55,729 bases of DNA from an uncultured Lachnospiraceae bacterium (GTDB lineage: Bacteria > Bacillota > Clostridia > Lachnospirales > Lachnospiraceae): the NCBI GenBank assembly GCA_902761585.1, contig CACWKX010000015.1, forward strand, positions 1-55,729, given 5' to 3'. Under the pieces are notes generated by a model. It was not told the origin of the DNA and did not search any database. It saw nothing but the letters and a program-made list of their open reading frames with translations. Positions 15,489 to 23,963 of the stretch are shown piece by piece; within the stretch, counting starts at the first letter, position 1, and every line of letters starts with the position of its first letter. The translations under genes and the position numbers were made by a program.

Positions 15489-16451
15489 TCAACTGCTGTA
15501 TTTTGATTCAGCCTCCCGGACAGCGGTCTGATCAGATGGCATATAGTGGACACGGACGACGATGTCCTGGTGATAGTTACCGAATCCGGAGCCAAAGATT
15601 GCGCACCCGCCGTGATGGAGCTTTCCGGGCCTGGTTTCCAGTCGAAGCCTCAGGTCGCTTGTTTCATCGAGATTCATGTCACCCAGACCGGAGGAGGAAG
15701 CTTTGCGGCCTTCCATAAAGACACCAGAACGATTGAATACAATCAATTTGGGATTGCCATGCGACAGCGCTTTGTTTTTCCACCAGGCGGGAGAAAAGAT
15801 GCCGCTGGTGGCGTCCTGGGGCTGGAAATATTCCGGGGTCCCCATCTGCCTGCCGTTCAGATAAAAAGTGATCTCCGACGAATGCTCCTCTGACGGGCCT
15901 TCCTCCGCAGATGAGAGCTCTGCGCTGATGGTCAGCTGGACAATCTGATTGTCAGGTGGAAGGAGATTCGGGATGCGGTACTCGACATATCCGTCGTGAA
16001 ACCATAACAGCTCACCCTCAAAACGGTCCGGATGAGCAAAGGACCGGACACCCTCCAGCCCGCCTGCCGGCCCTTTCGCGGTGACGACACCGCAGGGAGG
16101 ATTGACAGCATAATCGGTGTACTGTCCGACCCGGATGACGGTTTCGTAGACTTTTGTCTGTTTTTCCTCCGGTGTATTCAGCATGTTGAGCAGAATCCGA
16201 TCATGGACCAGGGCACAGCGTTTCTGACTCCCGCGCCCGGTGGATGCCGCATGAATGCGGATCATGCCGCATTCCTCAAGTTTTCGGATATGGGAGGTGA
16301 TGGCACCGTTGGTCAGGCCGAGCGCGCCGGCAATTTCATTCAGGTTCATTTCCCCATTGCGGGCAAGCAGCCAGACAATTTTCAGCCGCACTTCTGAACC
16401 GAGTGTTTTAAAAAGACCGAGGCCTTCCTCGAGATTGTGAATTTCAAGCAT
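15489..16451 (-). CDS. ArsR-like winged-helix regulator with beta-rich sensor domain (regulator 2)
   Basis: 320 aa from ATG 16451, chosen because GAAGGAGG lies 7 nt upstream; the longer in-frame start at 16538 has no ribosome site. Its architecture matches regulator 1: winged helix (LGSEVRLKIVWLLAR, then LGLTNGAITSHIRKLEE) and a beta-rich C-terminal domain with SAELSSAEEG, EITFYLNGRQMG, FSPAWWKNKA and FGSGFGNYHQDIVV. The aligned motifs show the two genes are paralogues. Tail-to-tail placement with 13 nt between stops suggests an old inverted duplication or shared selection. It probably senses a related sugar; this is inference. Confidence 0.82.
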   Translation of the reverse strand: MLEIHNLEEGLGLFKTLGSEVRLKIVWLLARNGEMNLNEIAGALGLTNGAITSHIRKLEECGMIRIHAASTGRGSQKRCALVHDRILLNMLNTPEEKQTKVYETVIRVGQYTDYAVNPPCGVVTAKGPAGGLEGVRSFAHPDRFEGELLWFHDGYVEYRIPNLLPPDNQIVQLTISAELSSAEEGPSEEHSSEITFYLNGRQMGTPEYFQPQDATSGIFSPAWWKNKALSHGNPKLIVFNRSGVFMEGRKASSSGLGDMNLDETSDLRLRLETRPGKLHHGGCAIFGSGFGNYHQDIVVRVHYMPSDQTAVREAESKYSS

Positions 16452-16684
16452 ATGCTGGCCTCCTTCGTATGGCTGTCTCTTTCTGAACCAGACAATGTCC
16501 TCAGACAAGAATGACAGCGAATAGTGTAACCTTAGCATGTCGGACGGTTTTTTGCAATTTTGGATATCTCATGTTCTGGCTCAAATGAACGGCTGATTGT
16601 GGTAAGATCGTAGCTGCTGATGAGCGTGATTCCGGGACAGTGGACAGGGGCGTACAATACAGTCATGGCGGGGAGAGCAGACAC

Positions 16685-17491
16685 ATGAGATTTTGTGATA
16701 CACATGCACACTACGACGATGAGGCCTTTGACGCAGACAGAACGCGTCTTCTTGGCAGAGATCTTCATGACGAGGGTGTTGAGTTTGTTGTAAATATGGG
16801 GGCTTCCCTTGAGGGGGCCGAAAGGTCGGCGGAGCTGGCGCGGCGCTATGAGGAAGTGTACGCAGGCTGTGGTATCCATCCGGATGAGGTCGGCATCTTC
16901 GGGGATGAGGGCAGCAGCCAGGCGTTGTCCGTGATGGCACGCCTGCATGGCCTGCTCGAACAGCCGAAGGTGGTCTGCGTCGGGGAGATCGGCCTCGATT
17001 ATCACTGGATGGTACAGCCGAAGGAGATCCAGCGGAAATGGTTTGCTGCACAGCTTCACCTGGCGGCGGAGCTGAATCTGCCGATCAATGTGCACAGCCG
17101 GGAGGCGGCGCAGGATACCTTTGATGTGATTGTGAAGCATCATACAAGAGCCGGAAGAACCCTAAGCGGCGGGATTATCCACTGCTACTCCGGCAGCGTC
17201 GAGATGGCCCGGGCGTATGTGAAGCTGGGGTACCACATCGGCGTCGGCGGTGTCGTGACCTTCAAGAATGCAAGAGTGCTGAAGGAGGTTGTGCAGACGC
17301 TTCCTCTTGAGAGTCTTGTGACAGAGACAGACTGCCCGTACATGGCGCCGGAGCCGGTGCGCGGCACCCGGAATGACTCCCGGAATATCCGGTATGTCAT
17401 CGCAAAGATCGCAGCGCTTCGGGAAATGGATGAGGAGGCGTGTGCAGCGGCGCTGCTGAAGAACGCGAAGGATGTCTACAGACTTGGCTGA
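16685..17491 (+). CDS. tatD: TatD family metal-dependent hydrolase
   Basis: 268 aa from ATG 16685, behind GGGGAGAG with a 7-nt gap; an upstream in-frame start at 16640 lacks a ribosome site. TatD proteins are cytoplasmic metal-dependent DNases of the amidohydrolase fold. Metal ligands visible: HAH (His7 and His9), Glu in GEIGLDYH, His in NVHSRE, His in IIHCYSG and Asp in TETDCPYM. The C-terminus has the family's RGTRN and NIRYVIAKIA stretch. The stop codon lies inside the first unit of a 60-bp tandem repeat. Confidence 0.92.
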   Translation: MRFCDTHAHYDDEAFDADRTRLLGRDLHDEGVEFVVNMGASLEGAERSAELARRYEEVYAGCGIHPDEVGIFGDEGSSQALSVMARLHGLLEQPKVVCVGEIGLDYHWMVQPKEIQRKWFAAQLHLAAELNLPINVHSREAAQDTFDVIVKHHTRAGRTLSGGIIHCYSGSVEMARAYVKLGYHIGVGGVVTFKNARVLKEVVQTLPLESLVTETDCPYMAPEPVRGTRNDSRNIRYVIAKIAALREMDEEACAAALLKNAKDVYRLG

Positions 17492-17625
17492 CCGGTTTGT
17501 TTTACAGATGCCTGCAGCGGAAAGCAGATACACAGTTGGAATACTGGCTGACCGGCCTGCTTTACAGATACCTGCAGCGGACAGCTGCTGCGGGGTTGAA
17601 ACGCTGGCTGGCCGGTCGGGCATGG
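17485..17625. repeat. 60-bp tandem repeat at the 3' end of tatD
   Basis: The unit begins TGGCTGACCGG and recurs at 17485, 17545 and 17605, exactly 60 bp apart. It contains TTTACAGAT(G/A)CCTGCAGCGGA in the first two copies. The third copy is partial. The tatD stop codon TGA sits in copy 1. Confidence 0.8.
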
Positions 17626-17653
17626 AGGAAAGAATCCGGGAGTGAGGGCAGAT

Positions 17654-19294
17654 ATGCCGTATCTATATGACGAATTGGTGCGCTACTGCGGGTCGGATGC
17701 GTACCCGTTTCATATGCCGGGGCACAAGCGAAGGCTCGGGCAGCTGAACGATCCGTTTTCATTCGACATCACAGAGATCGATGGATTCGACAACCTCCAT
17801 CATGCGGAAGGGATTCTGCTGGAGGCGGAGAAGAGAGCCGCAAGGTTGTATGGGGCGGAGGAGACGCATTTCCTGGTGAATGGAAGTACCGCGGGCATTC
17901 TCAGTGCAATCGGTGCGGTCACGACGGCGGGAGGCCATCTTCTGATGATGCGGGCGAGCCATAAGGCCGCGTATCACGCGGTCGCGGCCGGCGGGCTTAC
18001 AGCGCATTATCTTTCCGGACTATGCGGCGGGTCTGCGCCGCACATCCGCCTGGTCGGGGGCTTTGGAAAAAGAACCAGTTCTGACGGCGCAGAGCCAGGC
18101 CGTTCACAGGCAGATGGCCTGACAGAGCTGGACTGCGGGCAGCCGGCTGATCCGGCGGAGGTTGAGAGGGCGCTTGCGGAGGATCCGCGAATCCAGGCGG
18201 TTTATATCACATCACCAACATACGATGGGATCGTCTCAGATGTGCGGGCGATTGCCGAAATCGCGCACCGGCACGGGATTCCCCTGATCGTTGATGAAGC
18301 ACACGGGGCCCATTTCGGCATGCATGAGATTTTCCCGGAGTCCTCCGTGAAGCTGGGGGCGGATCTGGTAATCCACAGTGTGCACAAGACCCTGCCATCG
18401 CTGACACAGACAGCGCTGATTCATGTACAGGGAAAGCTGGTTTACCGCAGGCGGCTGCGGGAAATGCTCGACATCTACCAGACGAGCAGTCCGAGCTATG
18501 TACTCATGGCCAGCATCGATCAGTGTATCCGGATGCTGGAGAGTCAGGGAAAGGAATTGTTCGACAGGCTGGCGGAGAATCTCAGATGGTTTTACACAGC
18601 GGTGGCAGACCTGTCGTCCATCAGCTGTATTGTGACGGATGATCCGTCGAAGATCCTGCTAAGGCCGGCTGGGCATGAGGCCGGTGAGCTGTACGATGCG
18701 CTGCGGCAGACCTGGCATCTTCAGCCGGAGATGCTCTCCCGTTCCTATGTGCTGATGCTCAGCTCGATCGGCGACGATGAGGAAGGCTTTCGGCGGCTGA
18801 GCGAAGCACTGCATCAGATTGACCGCAGCTGGAGCACTGCCGGGAGCCCTCCGACCGTAGGCAAGGCAACAATGCCGGAAGGAAACAGAAGGAAGCCAGT
18901 CGGTATCGGAGAGCAGGAAGAACAGGAAGCACTATCCGCTGTCACAGGCCCGGAAGCGTCCAGGGAAATGGCAGGCAGCGCCGACAGACCTGCAGAGCAT
19001 GCACGCAGCAGCTTCCCGGAGGCGGTCATGACGATCAGAAAGGCGCAGGACAGCGCGCAGGAACGGGTTCTGTTTGCGGAGGCCGCCGGGCGGGTGTCCG
19101 GCGAGTATCTGTATCTGTACCCGCCGGGTATTCCGCTGATTACACCGGGAGAGCGGATACCGGACGATCTTCCTGTGCGTGTCCGGGATCTGATGGAGGC
19201 CGGGTACGCGGTGGAAGGAGCGGACGACCACAGCCTGAGCTCGATCTGGTGTGTGGATCAGCAGGAGGAGGGAGAAAAGCCGGAAAGGCCGTAA
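17654..19294 (+). CDS. PLP-dependent Orn/Lys/Arg decarboxylase-fold protein
   Basis: About 546 aa. The N-terminal 390 residues match the major domain of the Orn/Lys/Arg decarboxylase family: FHMPGHKRR near the start, VNGSTAGILSAI, VDEAHGAHFG (PLP-binding Asp) and HSVHKTLPSLTQ with the Schiff-base Lys. The C-terminal decarboxylase domain is present (about residues 460-546). Between them lies a Gly/Glu/Ala/Pro-rich linker (about 395-465) that looks disordered. In Firmicutes this gene type usually stands next to a nucleoside-monophosphate kinase and holB, as here. ATG 17654 is preferred (GAGGG upstream); GTG 17642 is an alternative. The exact substrate is uncertain. Confidence 0.85.
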   Translation: MPYLYDELVRYCGSDAYPFHMPGHKRRLGQLNDPFSFDITEIDGFDNLHHAEGILLEAEKRAARLYGAEETHFLVNGSTAGILSAIGAVTTAGGHLLMMRASHKAAYHAVAAGGLTAHYLSGLCGGSAPHIRLVGGFGKRTSSDGAEPGRSQADGLTELDCGQPADPAEVERALAEDPRIQAVYITSPTYDGIVSDVRAIAEIAHRHGIPLIVDEAHGAHFGMHEIFPESSVKLGADLVIHSVHKTLPSLTQTALIHVQGKLVYRRRLREMLDIYQTSSPSYVLMASIDQCIRMLESQGKELFDRLAENLRWFYTAVADLSSISCIVTDDPSKILLRPAGHEAGELYDALRQTWHLQPEMLSRSYVLMLSSIGDDEEGFRRLSEALHQIDRSWSTAGSPPTVGKATMPEGNRRKPVGIGEQEEQEALSAVTGPEASREMAGSADRPAEHARSSFPEAVMTIRKAQDSAQERVLFAEAAGRVSGEYLYLYPPGIPLITPGERIPDDLPVRVRDLMEAGYAVEGADDHSLSSIWCVDQQEEGEKPERP

Positions 19295-19299
19295 CATTC

Positions 19300-19896
19300 A
19301 TGAAACATTTATTCTATCTGTGCGGAAAGAGTGCGTCCGGCAAGGACACGATCTATGAGGAGCTGCTGAAGGATGAAAGTCTTCAGCTTCGCCCGCTTGT
19401 TCCGTATACGACCAGACCGATCCGTGCCGGGGAAATGGAAGGACAGGAGTATCATTTTACCGACAGGGAGACGCTGCGGCGGCTGGAGAAAGCCGGAAAG
19501 GTGATCGAGGAGCGGACATACGAGACAGTGTGCGGTCTGTGGACGTACTTTACGGTCGACGACGGGATATTAGAGGGGGACACGGACGTGATCGGAATCG
19601 GGACGCTGCAGTCTTATGTCCGGCTTCGCGATTACTTCGGGGAAAAGCAGGTGATTCCGCTGTATATCCAGGTGGATGACGGGCTCAGGCTTGAGCGTGC
19701 TCTGAAGCGGGAGCGCAAGCCCGGAAACCGCCGGTATGAGGAGATGTGCAGGCGATTTCTGGCAGACCAGGCGGACTTCTCGGAGGAGAATCTGCGGCGG
19801 GCAGGGATCGGAAGACGCTTTCAAAATGATGAGGATCGAAGCATTTGCATCGCGGAGATTGCAGCGTACATCCGGTCGTATCAGGCGGAGGGATGA
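19300..19896 (+). CDS. Guanylate kinase-like P-loop protein
   Basis: 198 aa from ATG 19300; the frame is open from 19249, inside the end of the upstream gene, but ATG 19300 gives a standard N-terminus. The P-loop is GKSASGKDT (residues 9-17). YTTRPIRAGEMEGQEYHF is the GMP-binding segment of guanylate kinases. It is probably a second guanylate kinase-like protein rather than the essential Gmk; this variant is commonly linked with the PLP enzyme and holB in Firmicutes. It starts 5 nt after the upstream stop, so it is in the same operon. A GGAAAGG site lies about 12 nt upstream. Confidence 0.82.
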   Translation: MKHLFYLCGKSASGKDTIYEELLKDESLQLRPLVPYTTRPIRAGEMEGQEYHFTDRETLRRLEKAGKVIEERTYETVCGLWTYFTVDDGILEGDTDVIGIGTLQSYVRLRDYFGEKQVIPLYIQVDDGLRLERALKRERKPGNRRYEEMCRRFLADQADFSEENLRRAGIGRRFQNDEDRSICIAEIAAYIRSYQAEG

Positions 19897-19933
19897 GAGA
19901 CTGAGAGCGGGCAGCGTCTGGTCTGAGTCTGAT

Positions 19934-20018
19934 TTTGCCGGGCCATGCAGGGGGCTGCTATGTGACCATTGCAGAGGATGCAAGTGAGCTGGAGTTTGCC
20001 GGGGCATGCAGGGAGGCT
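19934..20018. repeat. Two-copy 61-bp direct repeat
   Basis: TTTGCCGGG(C/G)CATGCAGGG appears at 19934 and again at 19995, followed by GGCTG in both copies. It fills most of the gap between the kinase gene and holB, just upstream of a promoter. Confidence 0.6.
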
Positions 20019-20038
20019 GTCGCCGTCTGACAGTCAGA

Positions 20039-20067
20039 TTGTATTGTCCGGGCAGTTCCGATATAAT
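20039..20067 (+). promoter_or_regulatory. Sigma-A type promoter before holB
   Basis: TTGTAT (20039-20044), 17-nt spacer, TATAAT (20062-20067), with holB starting 36 nt downstream. It should drive holB-ricT-trmN6-rsmI. Confidence 0.65.
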
Positions 20068-20102
20068 AATGATACATGGGCAAAGGTGCCAGAGGAGGCG
20101 TT

Positions 20103-21155
20103 ATGTCAGGATTCCGGGATGTTACAGGGCATGAGCGTACAATTGAACATCTGAAGAATGCGATTGCCTCCGGGCGGGTGAGCCAGGCATATCTGCTTGT
20201 CGGGGATAAAGGGATGGGAAAGAAAACCATCGCGCAGGCATTTGCCCAGACACTGCAGTGTGAGACCCTTGAGAGGGTGCTGGAGCAGGAACAGGAAAGC
20301 CCGGGGGAGAAGACTTCAGGGACGCTCCCGCTTCAGTCCATCGATGCCTGCGGAACGTGCAAGAGCTGCCGGCAGGCGGAGACCAACAATCAGCCGGACA
20401 TCATGGTCTGGCGGTACCAGAAGGAAACATCGATATCAGTCGATGATATCAGGGCGCTTGTAAGCGATGTTCAGATCAAGCCCTACGCGTCTCGGTACAA
20501 GATTTATATTCTTCCGGACGCGCAGAAGATGACGAGGGAAGCGCAGAATGCGCTGCTCAAAACGCTGGAGGAGCCTCCGGAGTATGCGGTGATCATCCTG
20601 CTCTCGACGGGCCGCGATGCCATGCTGGAGACGATCCTTTCCAGGTGTGTGGTGCTGCCGCTGCGCCCTGTCGATGCGGCGAAGGTGCGGTCGTATCTGA
20701 TGGACAGACATGGAGTCGAGCCCTACAAGGCGGATATCTGTGTGGCATTTGCCCAGGGGAATATCGGAAGAGCCGTTGCGCTGGCAACCTCGGAGAATTT
20801 CTACAGCCTGCTGGAGCGCGCGATCCAGATTCTGACGCATGTGAAGGAGTGGGACGTATCGGATATCGTCGTTCTGATCCGCGACATGGACAGAGGAAAG
20901 GATGTGGTCAACGACATCCTGGATCTTTTCTCAATCTGGTACAGGGATGTGCTGCTCTTCAAGGCAACGAGGGATGCCGACGGCATCATTTTCCGTGAAC
21001 AGATTGTGCAGATCAGGGAAGCGGCGCAGAAGAGCTCCTACGACGGGATCCAGAGGATTCTGGATGCCATTCGGACGGCGAAGATCCGGCTGAAGGCGAA
21101 TGTCAGCTTCGATCTGACGATGGAGCTGCTGCTCCTGACGATGAAGGAGAATTGA
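20103..21155 (+). CDS. holB: DNA polymerase III delta-prime subunit
   Basis: 350 aa from ATG 20103, chosen because AGAGGAGG lies 5 nt upstream. The protein is the stator of the clamp loader that places the sliding clamp on DNA. Seen: the AAA+ fold start (GHERTIEHLKNAI), a P-loop variant GDKGMGKKT, the Cys cluster CGTCKSCRQ of the zinc module, and LPDAQKMTREAQNALLKTLEE with PEYAVIILLS, the hallmark of delta-prime. ricT follows after 3 nt, the standard Firmicutes arrangement. Confidence 0.93.
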   Translation: MSGFRDVTGHERTIEHLKNAIASGRVSQAYLLVGDKGMGKKTIAQAFAQTLQCETLERVLEQEQESPGEKTSGTLPLQSIDACGTCKSCRQAETNNQPDIMVWRYQKETSISVDDIRALVSDVQIKPYASRYKIYILPDAQKMTREAQNALLKTLEEPPEYAVIILLSTGRDAMLETILSRCVVLPLRPVDAAKVRSYLMDRHGVEPYKADICVAFAQGNIGRAVALATSENFYSLLERAIQILTHVKEWDVSDIVVLIRDMDRGKDVVNDILDLFSIWYRDVLLFKATRDADGIIFREQIVQIREAAQKSSYDGIQRILDAIRTAKIRLKANVSFDLTMELLLLTMKEN

Positions 21156-21158
21156 TAT

Positions 21159-23006
21159 ATGGTCAAGATCATAGGCGTGCGGTTCCGCAGCGCCGGGAAA
21201 GTATACTATTTTGATGTGAAGGAGTTTGAACTCCACATCGGAGATCACGTGATTGTCGAGACGGCGCGCGGACCGGAGTTCGGCGTCGTCTCGATGCGCG
21301 CACGGACGGTTGCGGATGATATGGTGGCGCAGCCGCTCCGGTCTGTGATCCGCGTGGCGACGAAAGAGGACGAGGAGAAGCGGGCGGAGCTGTCCGCAAA
21401 AGAGAAGGAAGCGCTGAAAATCTGCCGGGAGAAGATTCATAAACACAATCTGGAGATGAAGCTCGTCGATGCGGAATACGCATTTGACGAGAACCGGATT
21501 CTCTTCTACTTCACGGCGGACGGACGGATTGACTTCCGGGATCTGGTCAAGGATCTTGCGTCGGTGTTTCACACCAGGATCGAACTCAGGCAGATCGGTG
21601 TCCGCGACGAGACCCGGATGCTTGGCGGCATCGGGAGCTGCGGACGCGAGCTGTGCTGTGCAACCTATCTCAATGACTTTGCGCCGGTTTCGATCAAGAT
21701 GGCGAAAGAGCAGAATCTGTCTCTGAACCCGGGAAAGATCTCCGGGATCTGCGGAAGACTGATGTGCTGCCTTAAAAACGAGGAGGAGACGTACGAGTTC
21801 CTGAATACCCGGATGCCAAAACTGGGTGCGGCGGCGACGACTGCCGACGGACGCACAGGCAAGGTGATCGAGCTGAATGTCCTCCGGCAGCGGGTCCGTG
21901 TTCTGTTTGAGGAAGACGACAGCAAGGAAATCGAGAACTTCAGCGTGGACGAACTGACCTTTACGCCGAGAAAGCGGAGAGAAGAGGGACAGCAGGGAAG
22001 CCTGGAGAGCGGGCAGAGAAAGCCGGACAGCAGATCGGACAGCGCACAGGGCAGGGGAGAGAGCCCTGCAGACAGTGTCAGAGTTAGAAATGAGAGCCGT
22101 GCGGACGACGGGCGGAGAAAACCGGAGGATGCGCAGCGGGAGACAGAGAGCCTGACAGGAGCTGTCACCTTGACGCCGGCGCCTGATTCCGAAGCCGGTA
22201 TGCAGCAGCAAGAGCGGACGGAGAAATCGGAGGCGGACGCGCAGATGGAAACGGCTGTACGGACGGATCGTATGCAGCGGCCGGAGAAGGGGTACAGAAA
22301 ATCTGGCCGGAGGGAGCTTTCAAATCGTCCGGACCGCGAAGATCGGAAGCAGGATGCTTCGAATCAGCCGGGCCGCGGAGATCGCAGCGAGGAAGTTCAG
22401 AACAGGCAGAGACGCCCGGAGCGTGGCGAGAATGAGGGCAGAATGCGTCGCCCGGAGCGTGGTGAGGGTGTCCAGAGCAGACCGAGGCGCCCGGAGCGGG
22501 GCGAGGATGTCCAGGGCAGAATGCGGCGACCGGAGCGAGGCGAGGATGTCCAGGGCAGACCGAGGCGCCCGGAGCGAGGAGAGAATGGTCAGGGCAGATC
22601 GAGTCGCCCGGAACGTGGCGCGGGCGTCCAGGGCAGGCCGAGTCGTCCGGAACGTGGCGGGGATGCCCAGGGTAGACCGAGGCGTCCGGAGCGGGGCGAG
22701 GATGTCCAGGACAGACCAAGGCGTCCGGAACGTGGCGAGGAAGCCCAGAACAGGCAAAGGCGCGGATATAAATATAAAGGAGACAGCCAGAACCGGTTCC
22801 GGAGAGAACGCCAGCCAGAATCAGACCACAGTGTGGAGAAACCTGTCAGCCCGGGCGGAACACCGGATGCAGGCGCCGGGGCAGTCCGGGAAAGAGCGGA
22901 CACAATGGAAGTCCGGCCAGTGCCGGGCGGAGAAAACCTGATGGCAGCAGATGGCGAGGCAACGCAGAAGAGATCAAATGAGATGGCGATCTATGGGAGA
23001 AGATAG
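21159..23006 (+). CDS. ricT: RicT/PSP1-domain protein with long Arg-rich repeat tail
   Basis: 615 aa; typical RicT (YaaT) is about 270-300 aa. Residues 1-270 match the PSP1 C-terminal domain: VKIIGVRFRSAGKVYYFD, then IGSCGRELCCATYL and ISGICGRLMCCLKNE, whose Cys residues are the [4Fe-4S] ligand candidates in RicAFT. Known RicT acts with RicA and RicF on RNase Y-dependent mRNA processing. The extra 345 residues are Arg/Glu/Gly-rich with nine RPERGE-type repeats of 13 residues, probably disordered and possibly RNA-binding. It is 3 nt after holB and overlaps trmN6 by 1 nt. Confidence 0.9.
   Translation: MVKIIGVRFRSAGKVYYFDVKEFELHIGDHVIVETARGPEFGVVSMRARTVADDMVAQPLRSVIRVATKEDEEKRAELSAKEKEALKICREKIHKHNLEMKLVDAEYAFDENRILFYFTADGRIDFRDLVKDLASVFHTRIELRQIGVRDETRMLGGIGSCGRELCCATYLNDFAPVSIKMAKEQNLSLNPGKISGICGRLMCCLKNEEETYEFLNTRMPKLGAAATTADGRTGKVIELNVLRQRVRVLFEEDDSKEIENFSVDELTFTPRKRREEGQQGSLESGQRKPDSRSDSAQGRGESPADSVRVRNESRADDGRRKPEDAQRETESLTGAVTLTPAPDSEAGMQQQERTEKSEADAQMETAVRTDRMQRPEKGYRKSGRRELSNRPDREDRKQDASNQPGRGDRSEEVQNRQRRPERGENEGRMRRPERGEGVQSRPRRPERGEDVQGRMRRPERGEDVQGRPRRPERGENGQGRSSRPERGAGVQGRPSRPERGGDAQGRPRRPERGEDVQDRPRRPERGEEAQNRQRRGYKYKGDSQNRFRRERQPESDHSVEKPVSPGGTPDAGAGAVRERADTMEVRPVPGGENLMAADGEATQKRSNEMAIYGRR
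22413..22760. repeat. 39-bp in-frame tandem repeat in ricT
   Basis: Nine copies begin at 22413, 22449, 22488, 22527, 22566, 22605, 22644, 22683 and 22722; the first step is 36 bp and the rest 39 bp. Each encodes RPERG(E/A/G)xxQxR-type residues. Copies are similar at the DNA level, so expansion looks recent. Confidence 0.9.
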
Positions 23007-23887
23007 TGGAAACGGGACAAAATGTCCGGCGGCAGCCAGAGGCGCAAAAGTCTCAGGCGCAGATTCTCAGGGAAAGACAGCTGCACGGGTTGCGGCTGTC
23101 TGAAGAAGCCGGCGCGGCTGGATTTGACCTGCATCCGGGAGAACGTCTGGATGACCTGCAGCGGGACGGGGCAAGGCTGATCCAGAACCCGTCTCTGTTC
23201 TGTTTCGGAATGGATGCCGTGCTTCTTGCAGCTTTTGCAGAACAGGCTCTTCGTCCTGGCAGCCGGGTTCTTGATCTGTGCAGCGGCAACGGAATCATCC
23301 CGATTCTGATGGATGCAAGATGGCAGGACCGGCACAGAGAGGAGAGAGATGTTCCAGATCCGATCTTTTCCGGCATTGAAATCAACTCGACATGTGTCGA
23401 TATGGCGGCGCGAAGTGCCTCCGGGAACGGGCAGTCTGCGCGCGTTCATTTTATAGAAGGAGACCTGTGCAGGATCCGGGAACTGGTAAAACCGGCGTCT
23501 TTCGATCTGGTCACGGTCAACCCGCCGTATATGATCGGCGGGCATGGGCTGACAGGGGAAAATGAAGCACTGACGGCTGCACGGCACGAGGTCCTGTGCA
23601 GTCTGGAGGATGTCTGCGCGGCGGCTGCATATGCGCTGAGGCCGCAGGGACGGCTGTGCATGGTGCATCGTCCGTTCCGGCTTGCAGATATCTTCCGGAA
23701 TCTGAATGCGTATGGCCTGGAGCCGAAGCGGATGAGACTCGTTCATCCAATGCAGGGGCGGGAGCCCAATATGGTGCTGGTCGAGGCTGTCAGGGGCGGC
23801 AGGCCGAGGCTGACAGTGGAAAAGCCGCTGGTCATCTACGAGCGGCCGGGCGTCTACACAGAGGAGGTGCGGACGCTGTACGGATGA
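23006..23887 (+). CDS. trmN6: tRNA1(Val) (adenine(37)-N6)-methyltransferase
   Basis: 293 aa. A class I SAM-dependent methyltransferase: VLDLCSGNGIIPIL is the SAM-binding loop and VTVNPPYM is the NPPY catalytic motif of N6-adenine enzymes. YabB/TrmN6 proteins modify the adenine next to the anticodon of tRNA-Val. The GTG start overlaps the ricT stop (TAGTG) and has GGGAGAAG upstream. It is about 40 residues longer than usual, partly through a polar N-terminal segment and a small insert (RHREERDVPD) before the GIEIN segment. Confidence 0.88.
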   Translation: METGQNVRRQPEAQKSQAQILRERQLHGLRLSEEAGAAGFDLHPGERLDDLQRDGARLIQNPSLFCFGMDAVLLAAFAEQALRPGSRVLDLCSGNGIIPILMDARWQDRHREERDVPDPIFSGIEINSTCVDMAARSASGNGQSARVHFIEGDLCRIRELVKPASFDLVTVNPPYMIGGHGLTGENEALTAARHEVLCSLEDVCAAAAYALRPQGRLCMVHRPFRLADIFRNLNAYGLEPKRMRLVHPMQGREPNMVLVEAVRGGRPRLTVEKPLVIYERPGVYTEEVRTLYG

Positions 23888-23963
23888 CGGCACGAAAGCC
23901 TGTGATGACAGGGTGAGCAGGAACAGCCTGCCGGACAACAGTGTACGTTAAAGCGAGGGAAAG

